Of a stretch of 64,000 bases of DNA, positions 46,987 through 59,671 are shown piece by piece (within the stretch, counting starts at the first letter, position 1; each line of letters opens with the position of its first letter). Both the position numbers and the translations under genes were made by a program. The DNA comes from Gautieria morchelliformis (taxonomy: Eukaryota > Basidiomycota > Agaricomycetes > Gomphales > Gomphaceae), in contig WHVA01000063.1 of assembly GCA_015179125.1 (NCBI GenBank), positions 248,001 through 312,000 of the forward strand. The letters run 5' to 3'. Below the pieces are notes generated by a model that saw only the letters and a list, made by a program, of their open reading frames with translations, did no database searches and had not been told where the DNA came from.

Positions 46987-49900
46987 ATGCAGCCTGAGCT
47001 ACCTGCCGGCAACTCTGCGCCCAGAAAGCAGAACATTGCCTGCGATGCTTGCAGGTAAGCTATTGCCGTACGTTTCCTCATCTCATGCTCACGTCCACGC
47101 GTCTCTTCGTAGAACCCGCAAGGTAAAATGTGTAATAGTTCCTGGTCAGGACAAAGTAGGCTGCTTCGTATTGCTTCCAAGTTGACTGAGAGCCTGCTAA
47201 CACATTGTCTTTCTAGTGCCAGGTGAGCCATCAGACACTCACATTCAACGTCGAGAGCTAGCTGACATGTCCCCAGCATTGTCAGTCAAAAAGTTACCCG
47301 TGTACATTCAACGTCCAACGAGAAACAACTGAGAAGAAGAGACAAGGTAGCATCAGAAGGCGCAATTCCGAATCCACGTAAGTTTTATTCTCCTTATCCC
47401 GGCTTCTCATCCCTCCTCTCCCCTTTGGCGCAACCCCATTCGAGTCGTTCTCACGTGCTCAAGGAATTCACTTTATCGTTTTAGCACGGGTGCTATACAT
47501 CCCCCACCGGCTTTCGGCTCTTTGTACGTCTGCACTTTGCTACAGCCACTCACTCGGGGCCTACCTCCTTTGTGACAGATCAAGTTCGACGTCTCCAGCG
47601 CCTATACCTCAACCTCCAACGTACCCATCATCCGACACCTCACAAACGGCTTCTCTTGCGTCATTTTACCCAAGTGCCTTCCATCCTGTCTCATCTCGCC
47701 CACAAGCACAAGCACTTTCACTCCATCGACCTCTCGAGGCGTCCTCGCTTCCTCGTCAGCCAGCACCGCCCTTCATCACTTCTACTCTCTCCCATTCTCC
47801 TTCACCAGTCCCATCCCCGTACTCGGAAACGCCAACCACCCGTCTACTGGCGTATCTTTTCTCTCCAGAAGACCCTTCCCCGCTCGCCCCTTACTTGATC
47901 CAAGGATATCGTGCCCTGCCAGATTATAACCAACGCCAGCCGCTTCGCATGGATGACTGGGGGGAAGTAGGGGTAAAACTGCGGGACACTGCTTTCCAAA
48001 TAGAGTAAGAGCCTCTCCTTTCCACTGTACATTCATGCCTGTCATTCACCGCTCCTAAGTTACCGGAGAATGTTCCTACACTTGACTTACCTATGGTCGC
48101 TCCATATTTCAGGTTCGCACTCGACCTAGTCGAGGTGTATTTTGAAATCTGCCACACTCGAATTGCGCTCCTCAGTCCCGCTCGTTTTCGCGCCCAACTT
48201 CTCACATCCCTGCCTTCAGTCTCGGGCTCTCATCATTCTCCCGTCTCTCCGCACGGATCTTCTCCCGCATCATCCACTTCAGCACCACCCCTCCACCCAA
48301 ACTCGCAATCCCACCTACCTCAGCGACAGGCCCAGGTATACTCGCCATCCGTGCACCCTGCAATCCTCGCGACCGTCCTCGCTTGGGGGGCCAAGTTTTC
48401 CGAGCATCCTCTCATTGTCCTGGACCGTTCTGCCGACCGCACCCAGCGTAGCCGTCTTGCGAAATCCCTAATCAGGAAAGCGTGGGAAATCGCGGAGGCG
48501 GAAAGGATCCACACCGTTCCTTCTGCTGATGCTGTCATTGTGTGCCTTCTGTTGGATGGCCTGCATAGCCGTATGTAGCCTTCCCTGATTTCCATAGTCA
48601 GCTCTAACAAATCGGACCGTAGATGACGTAAATGACCCAGAAGGTTACATTTAATTGATTTTACTATGAGGACTCGCGTCCCTGAGCGTACTCGCAGGTT
48701 ACCGCGGCTTTTGGTTGAATTGCGGCCTGCGACATTTATTACATCTCCAGGCGAGGCAACTTTATGTTCGTGTGCGCCGACTTCCTCACCGTACATTTCC
48801 TTTTCGCAGATCAACCACCACTCCGCGGTTCCTGTTCTTATTGAGCCAGAACGTCGGAACACGATGATCTATGCCTGGTGGATGGCTTGTCTCGCAGACG
48901 CATATAGCTCCTTATACTTTCGCCGGAAACCTGTCCTGTAGGCTTTTCTTCTTCCCCCGTCGGTAACTGTTCATGTGGCATTGCTGTATAGCGAGGACAG
49001 TGATTACAACATCGACTTCTATCCACGGGATATATCCCAGATCGCTCAGTCGGAGGCTGAAGGACCTGGCTCCGAGAAGCAGCTGTCCATTATAGAGCGA
49101 CCTGAGGCACGTTGATAATCATGCGCCCTGTTCAACACATCGCTGAAGCATTTACAGTTTCTTGTATGTTAACGTCTGTCCACCGGCCGTTTCTCTCTCA
49201 CCGGTTTTCAGGCATGGTACGCTGCTTCGCATGCAATGGCACGTTGTGCCCGCGAGATGTCTCGACAATTGTGGCGGCCCATCATTCGCGCAGAGGGTAT
49301 TCCATTTGATGTCTTATGTGCTCTTATAAGCCAGTTCAACACATGGCGGAGTGAATATCTTGACAAGGTCGGCGTGCCAGGGACCCAGGTCAATTGGGAT
49401 TTTCTGGCAGCAGTTGCTGCTTGTGAGGCTTGTTTCCTATATTCACTTTGATAATTATTGGCCTGACCTGGGGACCCATGCTGTTAGGTGGACAAGATGC
49501 AACATACCATGTGATGTGGGTTGTCCTATATCAAGCATTGCGCGAGTTTGGGCTGCGGGAGGTCAAGCAGTCCGGCAGCAACCCTGCAAACCATGCTCTC
49601 GCTGGCCAGTTTGTTGCTACACAAGCACGGGTGCAGAAGGAGGCCTTAAATGCTGCATCACGCATTGCGGGCCTAGTACGCATCCGTCATGCTACAATCT
49701 ATAAATCCTAACAACCTCGTTGCAGACCAACTTACTTACACAAAGTAGCTACCTGCGCCTAGACCCTAACGTCATGCATTACAACATTTACGCTGCGGGA
49801 AGGCTTCTCGCCGAGTTTGGACGAGAAGAAGTCGCAATGTGTATACGCGGTCTTCAACAATATGGCGTCTCCTATGACGACGCGCTTGACCAAGCCGCAG

Positions 49901-50123
49901 AAATCCAAAGTATCTACGCTTCTCGGCGTGTTGAGCCAGAGCCAGCGCCTCAAGCATGGGAGAGTATCAGTGATACTGACAGTCATCATAATGTGAGTCG
50001 GCATTGCCCTATGCATGTTCTCCTGCATACGGACTAAACCAAACCACCAAGTCGTATTCTCTACCAGACAGTGCCTCTTCTTACGCCCTCCCGGACTCGC
50101 ATCCAATGCAACGTAGCTTGTAA
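46987..50123 (+). CDS. Zn(II)2Cys6 fungal-specific transcription factor (731 aa)
   Basis: This is a nuclear DNA-binding regulator; target genes are unknown. The exons are 46987-47054, 47113-47155, 47217-47222, 47277-47377, 47485-47523, 47579-48004, 48113-48570, 48623-48643, 48698-48750, 48810-48937, 48992-49106, 49212-49422, 49488-49675, 49726-49992 and 50052-50123 (2196 nt, phases close). The cluster is C19-x2-C22-x6-C29-x8-C38-x2-C41-x6-C48, then a basic stretch (EKKRQGSIRRRN). A Ser/Pro-rich linker follows (about 90-210). The middle homology region of the fungal-specific factor domain contains WGAKFSEHPLIVLD, GYRGFWLNCGLRHLLHL and MIYAWWMACLADAYSSLYFR. The 6-nt and 21-nt exons and two GC-AG introns (48751-48809, 49107-49211) are unusual; the second GC site is the weakest junction. 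It is convergent with EPL1, 389 bp away. Confidence 0.88.
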
Positions 50124-50512
50124 TCTGCAGGTTTCAACATTGTTTACTGATTATCTGCTTTCACCGTTTCCTCTTTTGTCCTGCAACAATTTATACCTCA
50201 TTTGGCATTATTCGAGCAGAGTATTGATGTTCCGCATGTCAGGCTACAATTGGTAAAATACTTGGTGGAATGGGGCTTGGACAGGACACGTCCTATTGTA
50301 TTTACGTGGAATATGTGGGGAGTTGTATGCAATGAGAAACAACAATGAAGTAAAAGAAAAGAAAGCGTGGAAGTTTATAATTTACGGAAAGCAAGCAAGA
50401 GACAATCATACGTTCAGGCCGTGCGGGTGGCTGTAGACGGAAGATGTGGTAGCGAGAAACGCTGTGCGTGAGCGAAAGAGGAGTCCGATGTTTGTTTGGG
50501 CAAGGAAATCTC
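50124..50512. other. convergent intergenic region
   Basis: This is the 3' flanks of the transcription factor and EPL1; no gene seen. Confidence 0.6.
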
Positions 50513-53500
50513 TTAGTGCCTGGTATCAGCACGAGTCTCCTCGACGCCATTTGCTCTAACAGATATCGTCCGCTGGACAGGCACCTTCAGCTGTAAATTT
50601 CCTACACCCAAAGACATGTTCATGCTGGCATGTTCGCTGCCGTTCACACCATTCATCGGGGGTATAGACAACGGGTATGGGACTCGTCCTGATTGTGGCG
50701 TCTGCGAGTCTTGCCGAGATGCCATCGATCGACCAAGTGAAGTTTGAGCAGGCGTAGCCTTCAAGGCTAGGTAACTTTTGGCAGATGGCGGAACCCCGCC
50801 ACTTAATGTAGCCTCATTGTGGCTGTTGGCTTTGGCATGTGTGGAGGGTAAACCACGATGTAACGATGTAGCCCCGTTTGCCTGTTTGATGCATACAGAC
50901 GTATTATTCGTGCGCATGGTTGACACAGGAAGGGGGTATGGTCGTACGGCAGGAGCAGCTGTGCCACCATTAGGTCTTGGCCAGCCAGAGGTACCATTTG
51001 AGGCGGTTTTGGCGAGAACGCCCCCGCTTGTAGATGTGTTGTTACCATTCTGAGATGTTGCAGGCTCCAGGGATGAGCCCTCAGAGTTAACACCAACACC
51101 ACCGGGGACAGAAGAGGGTGGTAGTACAGAAAGGGATGGGGGTATCTGAAGAATAGGCATGGGATGAGGCGCTGCTGATGTCAGGGTCACAGATGATGAT
51201 AAGTGGGGCAGTCCGTGGTGCTGCAAACGAAGCTGGTGATCCAGATACCTGTTGTGTTTGGGGGGAGGTGGTACAAGGTATTGTGGGTCGGTTTTCACGG
51301 ACTGGTGATCCTTAGCATCGAGTAATGTGATGGTGGTCCGCAAGAACCTGAATTTCGGAAGTTAAGTATATACCACAGAAGGCTGAGGGTTGCACACACT
51401 TGGGCTGAAAATCATCTAACAGAAAGCGATCATCGCTGTCGTGGCTTTCGGAATCGTATCGCCATCGCTCATCTAGTTGCCAAGCGCGGTCGATAGTATC
51501 AGCCGTGCGATCGTTCCGTGAATCCATGTCAGCCTCATCATCTGGCGCTCGGCCGTCTCCAACCAGCCCATCGGGCTCTACCATAACCTCGCCATCCATA
51601 AACAAGGCAAGTGCACCCCCACCAAATCCCGACGATTCACTGGTTTTACCACGCCAATCCTCCACTATTCGCGCTCGCTCAGCTGCATTCCGCGCAGCTA
51701 TCTCCACGCCCAAAGACTCAGGATCCACAGCTAAGTGAGGGGATGGCTCCCAACCTTCGGCTTCCCGAGTAGCTTTGGCACGGGCCCAAAGTTCAGGGGC
51801 GTCCCACCCAAAGATGTTCTGCTCAAAACCATACGTCGGGACCTGTGAGTCGCCACTGGGCCCAACTTCACCAATGTTTCGCACCCGCGATTCAACTGGG
51901 TCCACATCATCCAATATACTGGGGTGAGCCCAGTAATCCTCGCCTAGTTCACGATCTTTCCGCCGTAGACGTACCCCGGTATCTCGCGGACGCCAACTCC
52001 GAGCAGCCCAGCGCTCCTCATCCAGATGTGCTGCGGTCGTATCTTCTGCACGGGAAGGGTAACCAGCCCACTCGCGCTGAAGAAGCCGGTGAGGTTTGGG
52101 GACAATTAATCGGCGATCGAGATGCAAGCGACCCCCACGACCAGTACGTAGTCGCAGACACCGTGGTAGGCGTGATGCCGCCACATCTTCATCGTGCGGT
52201 AAAGATGTGAGGCCATGGCCTGTCGGCCTGAAGAGCTTCTCAGCGCTAGGGTAAGGCAACGACTGATACGGCATCTAAACAAACCACGAGTTAGCTTTCA
52301 CCACTAAGAGACTACATGCCAAGACTCACATCTACTATATCTTCCCAGTAAGCGTCGTCCTTGCGAGCTTTCAGTAGTTCTTGCTCTACCTCGTGCTGGA
52401 TACCGGTCGTACGCGCAGTGGGCCATTTTTGACACTCCTCAAACGCATGACTAGTGTCTGCGTTGAGCATGAGTGGTGAATGGGGGTCCAGAGAGTCCTG
52501 GAAGCCCCCACGGATATGCGATTGCCTGCGGTTTGTCGAGAGAATAATACGGCTACCCATCCAGTGAGCATATACGTCAATCAAAAGAAAAGGACATACC
52601 CAGACCCAGTCCCTTCGACTTTTGGCTTGCGAAACTTCCGTTCCTTGTCAAACAGCAGCAGCTCGTCAGTTGGGGATATCGAGCCTGGTGCTGAACGGTC
52701 GAGCTGCTTCATGTACTCTGCCATAGCCTCTCTTCGGTGCCAGATATGTATGGCAACGCTTACGCTTTCATGCTTGAGCTTCTCACGTTGAACGACCATC
52801 TGTGCAAGCTCAAGGCTATTCTGCAACTCTACGCGAAGACGAGTAAACTTCTCGGTGTGTGTGGCATTATTAGTCCGAGTTTTGCGCATTGGCTTCACGT
52901 CACGTTTGCGGAAGCATGTGTAGGGAGAGCTGCCTGTTTTATCCTCCTTCTCCTGTGCTTCTAGGATCAAAACCTATGCCAGTCTCACTGAGTAAAAAAG
53001 TGTAACTCAGAACAAATAACCATACATGGAGTTGAGACACTATTGCTTGCCCCTTCCGTTCCATTCGCCGTTCTCTCCACCATGGATAGATGTTGCTTGC
53101 GAGATGAGCCATCCTTTCTGGAATAGGAATGTTTTCAGGGACTACAAAATTAGCAAATACCGAAGGGGAAAGAGGTTTTGCGAAGTAACTATAGTAGTTA
53201 TTAAAATCGGGGAAATGCTTGGGGTTTGGGTCCTACAAAAGGTTGAGGAACGCTCCTAAGTTCTAATGAGCACACGTACCAAGTGGAGGTATGGGGAAAC
53301 GGTTTCATCTGTCCATTTCTCGAAAAGGCCCATGATAAGTTCAAATTCATCTTCATCGATGACATCGAACGCCTGAGTCTCATTGGAAGGTGGGTACTCA
53401 GGCTCCTTTCCCTTGGCTTTGGAACTTCGTGCATGGGGAACACGAGCCACACCTCGTGCAGGCACAGCCGTCGTAGGGTGGGTACTACTTGGAATCGTTC

Positions 53501-54127
53501 CATTCCCGCTAGTGCTCGTGCCTTCACCTTTGGCTGCACCATTGTGCTTGGCGAGCCATACAGCATCACGCTCGTCAAGAAAATAAGTGAATGATCCGGA
53601 GAGGCCTCCAACGCAAGACTCATCAATGGAATCGGAAAAGCGGAGGTGGGTTACTGGATCCTTGTATCGCCCAAACGGGTAAAGGTCATTATATTCTGCA
53701 ACGAGGCCTGCAGCATCGGGGGTGGGGATAAATGCATTTGAGTCAGTGGTGGTGGTTTCTGGTTTGAATTGTATAGTTGACAAAGTCCGTTGTGACGATG
53801 CAAAAAGAGCAGCTTGCAAATGGTGCTCCTAGACAAACGGATCTGTCAGCAATCCGCGGATTGATATTGATACTCCGATAGCCAATGGGAGCCTGCCACG
53901 TGGTCCAAATGGCCACTGACAGTGGCGACGAGACTCACGTTTGCGTCCTCCTCGTCAACGCCTTGACTGGCGAGTATCCTGTTCTTCTCATCATCGTCGT
54001 CGTCGAGAATGATAGGATCCGTTTCAATGCTTCCTTTAACAACACGCAACTGTGTCTTGTTTGTTACCCTAGTGTTCCTGTTTCGCAACCCGGACAGTCC
54101 TGCCGCCAGTCGTGCATTTGCCACCAT
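50513..54127 (-). CDS. EPL1: Enhancer of polycomb-like protein, NuA4 subunit Epl1 (1083 aa)
   Basis: Epl1 is the scaffold that joins the Esa1 catalytic module of the NuA4 histone H4/H2A acetyltransferase to nucleosomes and the Tra1 body. The exons are 54127-53939, 53828-53280, 53232-53026, 52973-52600, 52552-52330, 52274-51400 and 51347-50513 (3252 nt; introns 47-110 nt; phases close). The start MVANARLAAGLSGLRNRNTR resembles the basic, nucleosome-binding Epl1 N-terminus. The EPcA domain reads FIPTPDAAGLVAEYNDLYPF, LRFSDSIDES, DERDAVWLAKHN and EDEFELIMGLFEKWTDE (about 80-240), then FVVPENIPIPERM, YPWWRERRMERKG and PYTCFRKRDVKPMRKTRTNN (about 290-345). The rest is less conserved and disordered. 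The ATG was chosen for this N-terminus; the frame is open further upstream. It is in tandem with SAS10, only 205 bp apart. Confidence 0.92.
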
Positions 54128-54332
54128 CGCATCGAGGGATTTACGAGTCGATAGTACCGAAGAATTTGAGTATTTTGTTAGAAGGATTAATTTTTGGGTG
54201 GCGTCGGGGCACGGACCAATTCGGTGTCGCGGAACGGGTCGGCGCACGATGTCTCACGTGACCTTTCGCGTGCATCGTATATGCACGACGCGAGCCATAT
54301 AACAAGCGCCCGTCCCTTCCATTATTTATCTC

Positions 54333-56880
54333 TCATAGCTTCACACTCTTTACTACCTTGGTAATTCCGCTCTCCTCGCCCCCGTAGGGCTTCCCTGAGA
54401 GGCCACCCTTGTATACAGCTTTCTGCGACCTTACTTTCTTCTTCGCCTTTTCAAATCTGAGAGGATGATGTCTGTCATATGAGATTCAACACGATGAGAT
54501 GCATTACTCACCGTTCTCTTTTCTTAACACGTGGGTTTCGCACACTCTTGGTGCGTCGTGGGGTGAGTCCTTTGTTTTTAAGGATCGCACGGGTCAATGA
54601 CCGAGGACCACTGGCATCGTCTTGCACAATATCCATCCTATTGGGTGATTTATCAGTATAACTTATGAGAAGAACCACTCTTTCGAACCTTGCTTCCAAC
54701 AGGGAATTTTCATACTCCCGTTTCTTCCCTTCCTTTCGTTCCTTCTTGGCTTTCTTTACTAACTCATAATAACCATCCTCCCCCTTCTCTTCGCTGGGGC
54801 TGTCGTCATCACGCTTGCGTTTCCCAGTACCAAGACTGGTAGTGCCTTCTAAGACCTCATCATGACTCACGTCAACGTCCAAATCCTCACCACCTTCACC
54901 GCGCGTCTTGTCCACTTCCCGACGCACACGTGCCTCTTTTTCTTTCTTGCGCTCCCGATATGGAATATCGTCGTCGCCTGGAAATTTCTCAGCATTGAGC
55001 ATTGACCGCATTCAAATGACGACTACACACCTCCCAATTTCTCCCTTCCTTCGCCTCTTCTCCGCGCCGAAGTCTCAATCTTATTTGTGTGGAACCGGAG
55101 AGATCGCTTCCGCGCTTTCTTATCCGTGTCATCAGCTAGCGACAATGCTGTTGATTCCCCATAACCTTCCAATCCGTTGTCATCTAATCGTGGAGTAGTT
55201 CGGCTTGACGGCATGAATGCCGGCTCGACGAGGTCGAATAATGGCGTCTTGGAAGACAGCGGTACTCGTTTGGAGCTAGGTGTGGACTTCCTGGAATGAT
55301 GCTTAACACCATTGACCGGAGGTCGCTCGTCGATCGCAGCGTCGGCCTCCCTCAGCAATACATCCAACTCCCTCATACCCAACTTGTCCGTCGGTCGTCC
55401 CGAAGTATTTTTCATAACTTCTTCCATCTTATTGCTTCTCTTTGAAGGTTCAAAAATACGTTGTAATCCGTTCTTCTCCTCATCGTCCAGATACGAGACA
55501 TCCAGCTCTTCGTCGTCTTCATCATCGTACTCGTCGTCTTCATCATCGTACTCGTCGTCTTCATCATCGTACTCGTCGTCTTCATCATCGTACTCGTCTT
55601 CATCTGATGCATCGAAATCGAGCTCTTCCATAGTCGAAAGCGCCTGCTTAAGCGTTAGCAACCGCTCGAGGACAGGCTTGACCCGCGAAGAAGTTTTATT
55701 GGTTTGGATAGTTTTCGGGGATTCGACCCGGACATGAAGATAAAATGCGAGGGTTGTGACGTATGTAAGGAGGGTCTCTGTTAAAACGCAGTTTTACGGT
55801 TACTATATCTGGCAGTATAGCGGAAGCGTGAACGTACGGTGATGTAAATGGCTGAGTCCAAGGGATACAGCATCCGAACCTGTTGATTCAAGTCTGAAAA
55901 AAAAAAGGTCGACCAGCGAATGCGAGATGTTAAATAGCATGCATGTACTTTTCTAACCGTTGCCGAGTTCGCGTAAGGTCCCGTACAACGTCGTCCCACT
56001 CCCGAGCGAGCGCGAGCGTCTCAGGACTCGTCTTCTCGAGTTGACGGAACGCCGATGCCCTGTCGAGGCTTTCGACAGGAACTCTTGATAATATACTCTG
56101 AGAAGCTGTGACAGGCTGCTCCGCTGCCAACAGTGCGTCATTCGCAGCTCTAAGCTAAGCTAGTTAACACAATTTGACACAAGCATGGGGGATGACTCAC
56201 CGAGTCACCATGTCATCCAATCCAAAATCCTCATCCACCATAGTGTCCCGCATGCGAGCCTGCAATCTCCGTGCTTCGCGCTCCTCCATCTGGTTCGCTT
56301 CTTCCTCATCCTCTTCGCCCTCCTTTTCAGCAAGTAACCCTGCATTAGAAGCGTAATAAGCTGATTTTTTGCGACCCCAAGATTCCGATTCTTCCGACTC
56401 AGTATCGGATGGCAAGGATGATGCCTTGGCGGTTTGCTTTTTTGGTTTCCTGTGCTTAGGAGAAGAGAGTGAGGTGTCTTCATCCTCGTTGCTCTCGTTC
56501 GAATCAGCGCCAGCAGTTTCGTCATCGACCATATCATCATCTTCAAAATCGTCCTCGAGTTCGAGGCCAAATACTTCCTCTTCGCCGTCGCCGGACACTT
56601 CGCCTGCCTCTACATCTTCACCCTCTAACAGAATACGGTCTCGGGTTTCATAGACTGGAAAAAAGAGGCGAAGATGATCATACCGTCAGGGAGTTAACCA
56701 CGGTCAAGTGTGCAGATCCTAAAGAATCCACGTACACTGGTCCTCATCATTGCCTTGGACGTCTTTCCTTTGAACCCACTTCTGTATTGTTCCATCCGCT
56801 TTTCGTGTTGGAGCACTGTACTTTCTGCTAGGCTTTGCAGCACTAGAAGCGCGAGGTTGCTTGCGTGGTCGCCGAGGCAT
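54333..56880 (-). CDS. SAS10: small-subunit processome protein Sas10/Utp3 (730 aa)
   Basis: Sas10/Utp3 is a nucleolar U3 snoRNP-associated factor needed for 18S rRNA processing. The exons are 56880-56736, 56654-56201, 56149-55949, 55893-55838, 55777-55031, 54977-54512 and 54456-54333 (2193 nt; introns 51-81 nt; phases close). The N-terminus is basic (MPRRPRKQPRASSAAKPSRK), followed by acidic tracts. The Sas10/Utp3/C1D domain (about 225-325) includes TSPETLALAREWDDVVRDL and LHHQTLLTYVTTLAFYLHVR. An acidic EDDEYDD repeat occupies about 347-375, then DKLGMRELDVLL. The diagnostic Sas10 C-terminal domain reads SLTRAILKNKGLTPRRTKSV, then KKVRSQKAVYKGGLSG and ends SGITKVVKSVKL. Length agrees with other fungal orthologues. 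No damage is seen. Confidence 0.93.
55511..55594. repeat. in-frame 21-bp minisatellite in SAS10, four copies
   Basis: CGTCGTCTTCATCATCGTAC-type units start at 55511, 55532, 55553 and 55574. On the minus strand they encode four DEDDEYD-like heptapeptides. The copies are nearly identical, so repeat number may be polymorphic. Confidence 0.92.
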
Positions 56881-57246
56881 GTGGCTTACAGAAAAGAACG
56901 CACAACCCTCCCTCTGCTTATGTCATAAAATTTAGATAGTTCTGCCCGGCTGCTAGTTGCAACTAATCAATTACATAATCGCATCCGAAGTTTCCTACGC
57001 TCAATTATACATAACAAGTCCTTCCGAAGCTTGCAAGCTTACACCCTGTGTATCGAATATCAGAAAGTCTTCCTTGAAGAGTTAGTAATTTTTTACTCTG
57101 TAGACGTCTTTGGAAGGGTGTGTAGACCTTTCCTTTCAACTTCTGATATTTACTGTACTTTCTAATCCCCTTGCTTGTCAAGGGCACTGGGAGGTCGAAA
57201 ATCCTGGGAAATCCGACACCTTTTGCCGATGTTTCTCCGCATATGA
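56881..57246. other. SAS10 promoter side, no gene seen
   Basis: This is the space between SAS10 and the first Helitron-like terminus. Confidence 0.5.
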
Positions 57247-59473
57247 CTAGGTGGGTACCCGCGCTTCGCGCGGGGGTGTAGGTCAAACACCTCGGTAAGG
57301 TCAAATGCATCAGTAAGGTCAAGTGAATCAGTAAGGTCAAGTGCATTGGGGTAAATAGGATGATGCAAAATATATCCCTGATCATATAGTATCATGAATC
57401 ATGTATGCACCAATGGAACAGCCGAACATACAGAGCTCTCTCTCGACCTCTGGGATGGCCCTCCCAGCGACTCTAGACATGAAAGTGGTAATGGTCTTGA
57501 CTGAATCATCAGAGATTATAAGATTGCGCCTATTGTCATAATCCACAGGTTTCAAAGCTTGTGCATTGTGAAATAGATCCAATAGTGATCTTGGGGATCC
57601 TGAATTTTGACAATGTGGTTATATGGATATGCCAGCTGATCCTCCGGTGACACTCTCACAGAACCAGAAACAATACCAAAATCAGAAATGGGGGAAGACC
57701 CAAAGTGCAGTTGGATAGCATGTCCTCACAGGTAGCGTGTCCCCAAACGTAATGTGTCATCCCAGGTAGCGTGTCCCCACAGGTAGTGTGTCCCCACAGG
57801 TAGCATGTCCTCACAGCATGCCCCCACACTTAACGTGTCCTCACAGGTAGCGTGTCCCCACACGTAACGTGTCCTCACAGGTAGCATGTCCCCACACGTA
57901 ACGTGTCCCCACAGGTAGCGTGTCCCCACAGGTAGCGTGTCCTCACAGGTAGCATGTCCCCACACGTAATGTGTCCCCACACGTAATGTGTCCCCACATG
58001 TAATGTGTCCCCACACGTAACGTGTCCCCACAGGTAGTGTGTCCCCACAGGTAGTGTGTCCCCACCGGTAGCATGTCCCCACCGGTAGCGTGTCCCCACC
58101 GGTAGCGTGTGCCCACACGTAACGTGTCCCCACCGGTAGCGTGTCCCCACCGGTAGCGTGTCCCCACCGGTAGCGTGTCCCCACCGGTAGCGTGTCCCCA
58201 CCGGTAGCGTGTCCCCACTGGTAGCGTGTCCTCACACATAACGTGTCCCCACACATAACATGTCCCACACGTAACGTGTCCTCACAGGTAGCATGTCCCC
58301 ACACGTAACGTGTCCTCACAGGTAGCATGTCCCCACACGTAATGTGTCCCCACAGGTAGCGTGTCCCCACAGGTAGCGTGTCCCCACAGGTAGCATGTCC
58401 TCACAGGTAGCATGTCCCCACACGTAACCTGTCCCCACCGGTAGCGTATCCCCACTGGTAGCATGTCCTCACACGTAACATGTCCCCACACATAACATGT
58501 CCCACACGTAACGTGTCCTCACAGGTAGCGTGTCCTCACACATAACATATCCTCACATGTAATGTGTCCCCATAGGTAGCGTGTCCTCACACATATAAGG
58601 GACATGTATCAGTATCTATTTTGTGACATATATAGACATAAATAAAATAGCAAAAGAAACCACATTTAAGCAGCTGTTGTCATTAATTTTAGCAAAGCCT
58701 GGATAATTTATTGATATCTACCTTTTAAAAAAATGTCAAAAAATGTACAGTACATGTAACCTGAAGCTGGTATTAATTTTAGCAAAGTCAGGATAATTCA
58801 TTGATATCTATACTTATTTTTCAACAAAAGATAAAAAAAAACACACTACATGAAAACAGAAGTTGTTATTAACTTGAGCAAAGAAGTTATTGATATCCAT
58901 TTGCGAAGAAATGTCCAAAAAATGTAAAGGATATTTAAGTTGGCTGTTATTGAGATTAGCAAGTTGCATTTATTAATGTCTATTTGCGAAAAAATATCGA
59001 AAAATGTACAGGATATGTAAGTTGGCTATTGTTAAGGTTAGCAAGTTAGGTTTACTGTAGCTATTTGCGCAAAAATATCGAAAAAATAAACAGGCCATTC
59101 AAGCAGAAGCTGGTGTCAATTCACAGCCAAAGAAGCCCAGAGAAGCCCAGAGACACCCAGAGCCAAGCCAAAGCAATAGTAAGCCCACCAGTACAACCAG
59201 AACACAGAAAGACACCAGTGGGGAGTGCGGTTCTGCAGCATCGCTCTCTTTATACCAAGCGAAGGGTCGTGCACGGACCACCCTCGTATGGTTGCGTGAA
59301 CCGGTCACGTGACCTGGAACGCTGCTGTGCAGCGTCAATGGTCTGGCCTGGGCCAGGGGCCTAGGGCTCGCGGCTGCGCCGCTCGCGTCCGATTGGCCAG
59401 CTGACTAAGGCTGACCTAAAACCTGACATAAGCACGATGCCCACAACCCACTGCCCTCGTTTAACTCTTAGAC
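57247..59473 (-). mobile_element. non-autonomous Helitron-like element, copy 1
   Basis: The minus-strand 3' terminus is CTAG at 57250-57247, preceded by a 7-nt spacer and a perfect hairpin CCCGCGC-GAA-GCGCGGG (57274-57258); the next base is T. This is the Helitron 3' signature (stem-loop, then CTRR, insertion at A/T). The minus-strand 5' end is placed at TC (59473-59472), directly abutting the CTAG of copy 2. Inside, from the 3' end, are three 18-bp units near 57295-57350 (GTAAGGTCAA-based), a 17-bp array, AT-rich modules with GTCATTAATTTTAGCAAAG, and a GC-rich end with CTCGCGGCTGCGCCGCTCGC. No RepHel helicase is present, so it would move in trans. Confidence 0.6.
57727..58590. repeat. 17-bp satellite array, about 50 units
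   Basis: Units are variants of GTAGCGTGTCCCCACAG in direct tandem over about 860 bp, with alternation of CACAGG, CACCGG and CACACG forms that suggests higher-order repeats. All minus-strand frames read a 17-residue cycle (such as GTRYLWGHATCGDTL), an artefact of the period and not a gene. Confidence 0.93.
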
Positions 59474-59671
59474 TAGGTGGATACCCGCCTTTTGCGCGGG
59501 GGTGCAAGTCAAACACCTCGGTAAGGTCAAACGCATTGGTAAGGTCAAACACCTTGGGTAAATCAAACTTGGGATAAGTCAAATACATTCGGATAAGAAA
59601 ATTTCATTCAGATAAGTAAAACACATCTTATTGATTGAAAGTAGCTCTAAGTAACAGGTCAAGGTAGGTAA

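Noticed and set aside
57726..58491. Long minus-strand ORFs rich in GT, W and C over the satellite
   Set aside because: All three frames give the same 17-residue cycle, which is the 17-bp repeat and not a protein.
57727..58590. Telomeric or subtelomeric repeat
   Set aside because: The unit is 17 bp and unlike TTAGGG; housekeeping genes lie on one side and dispersed elements on the other.
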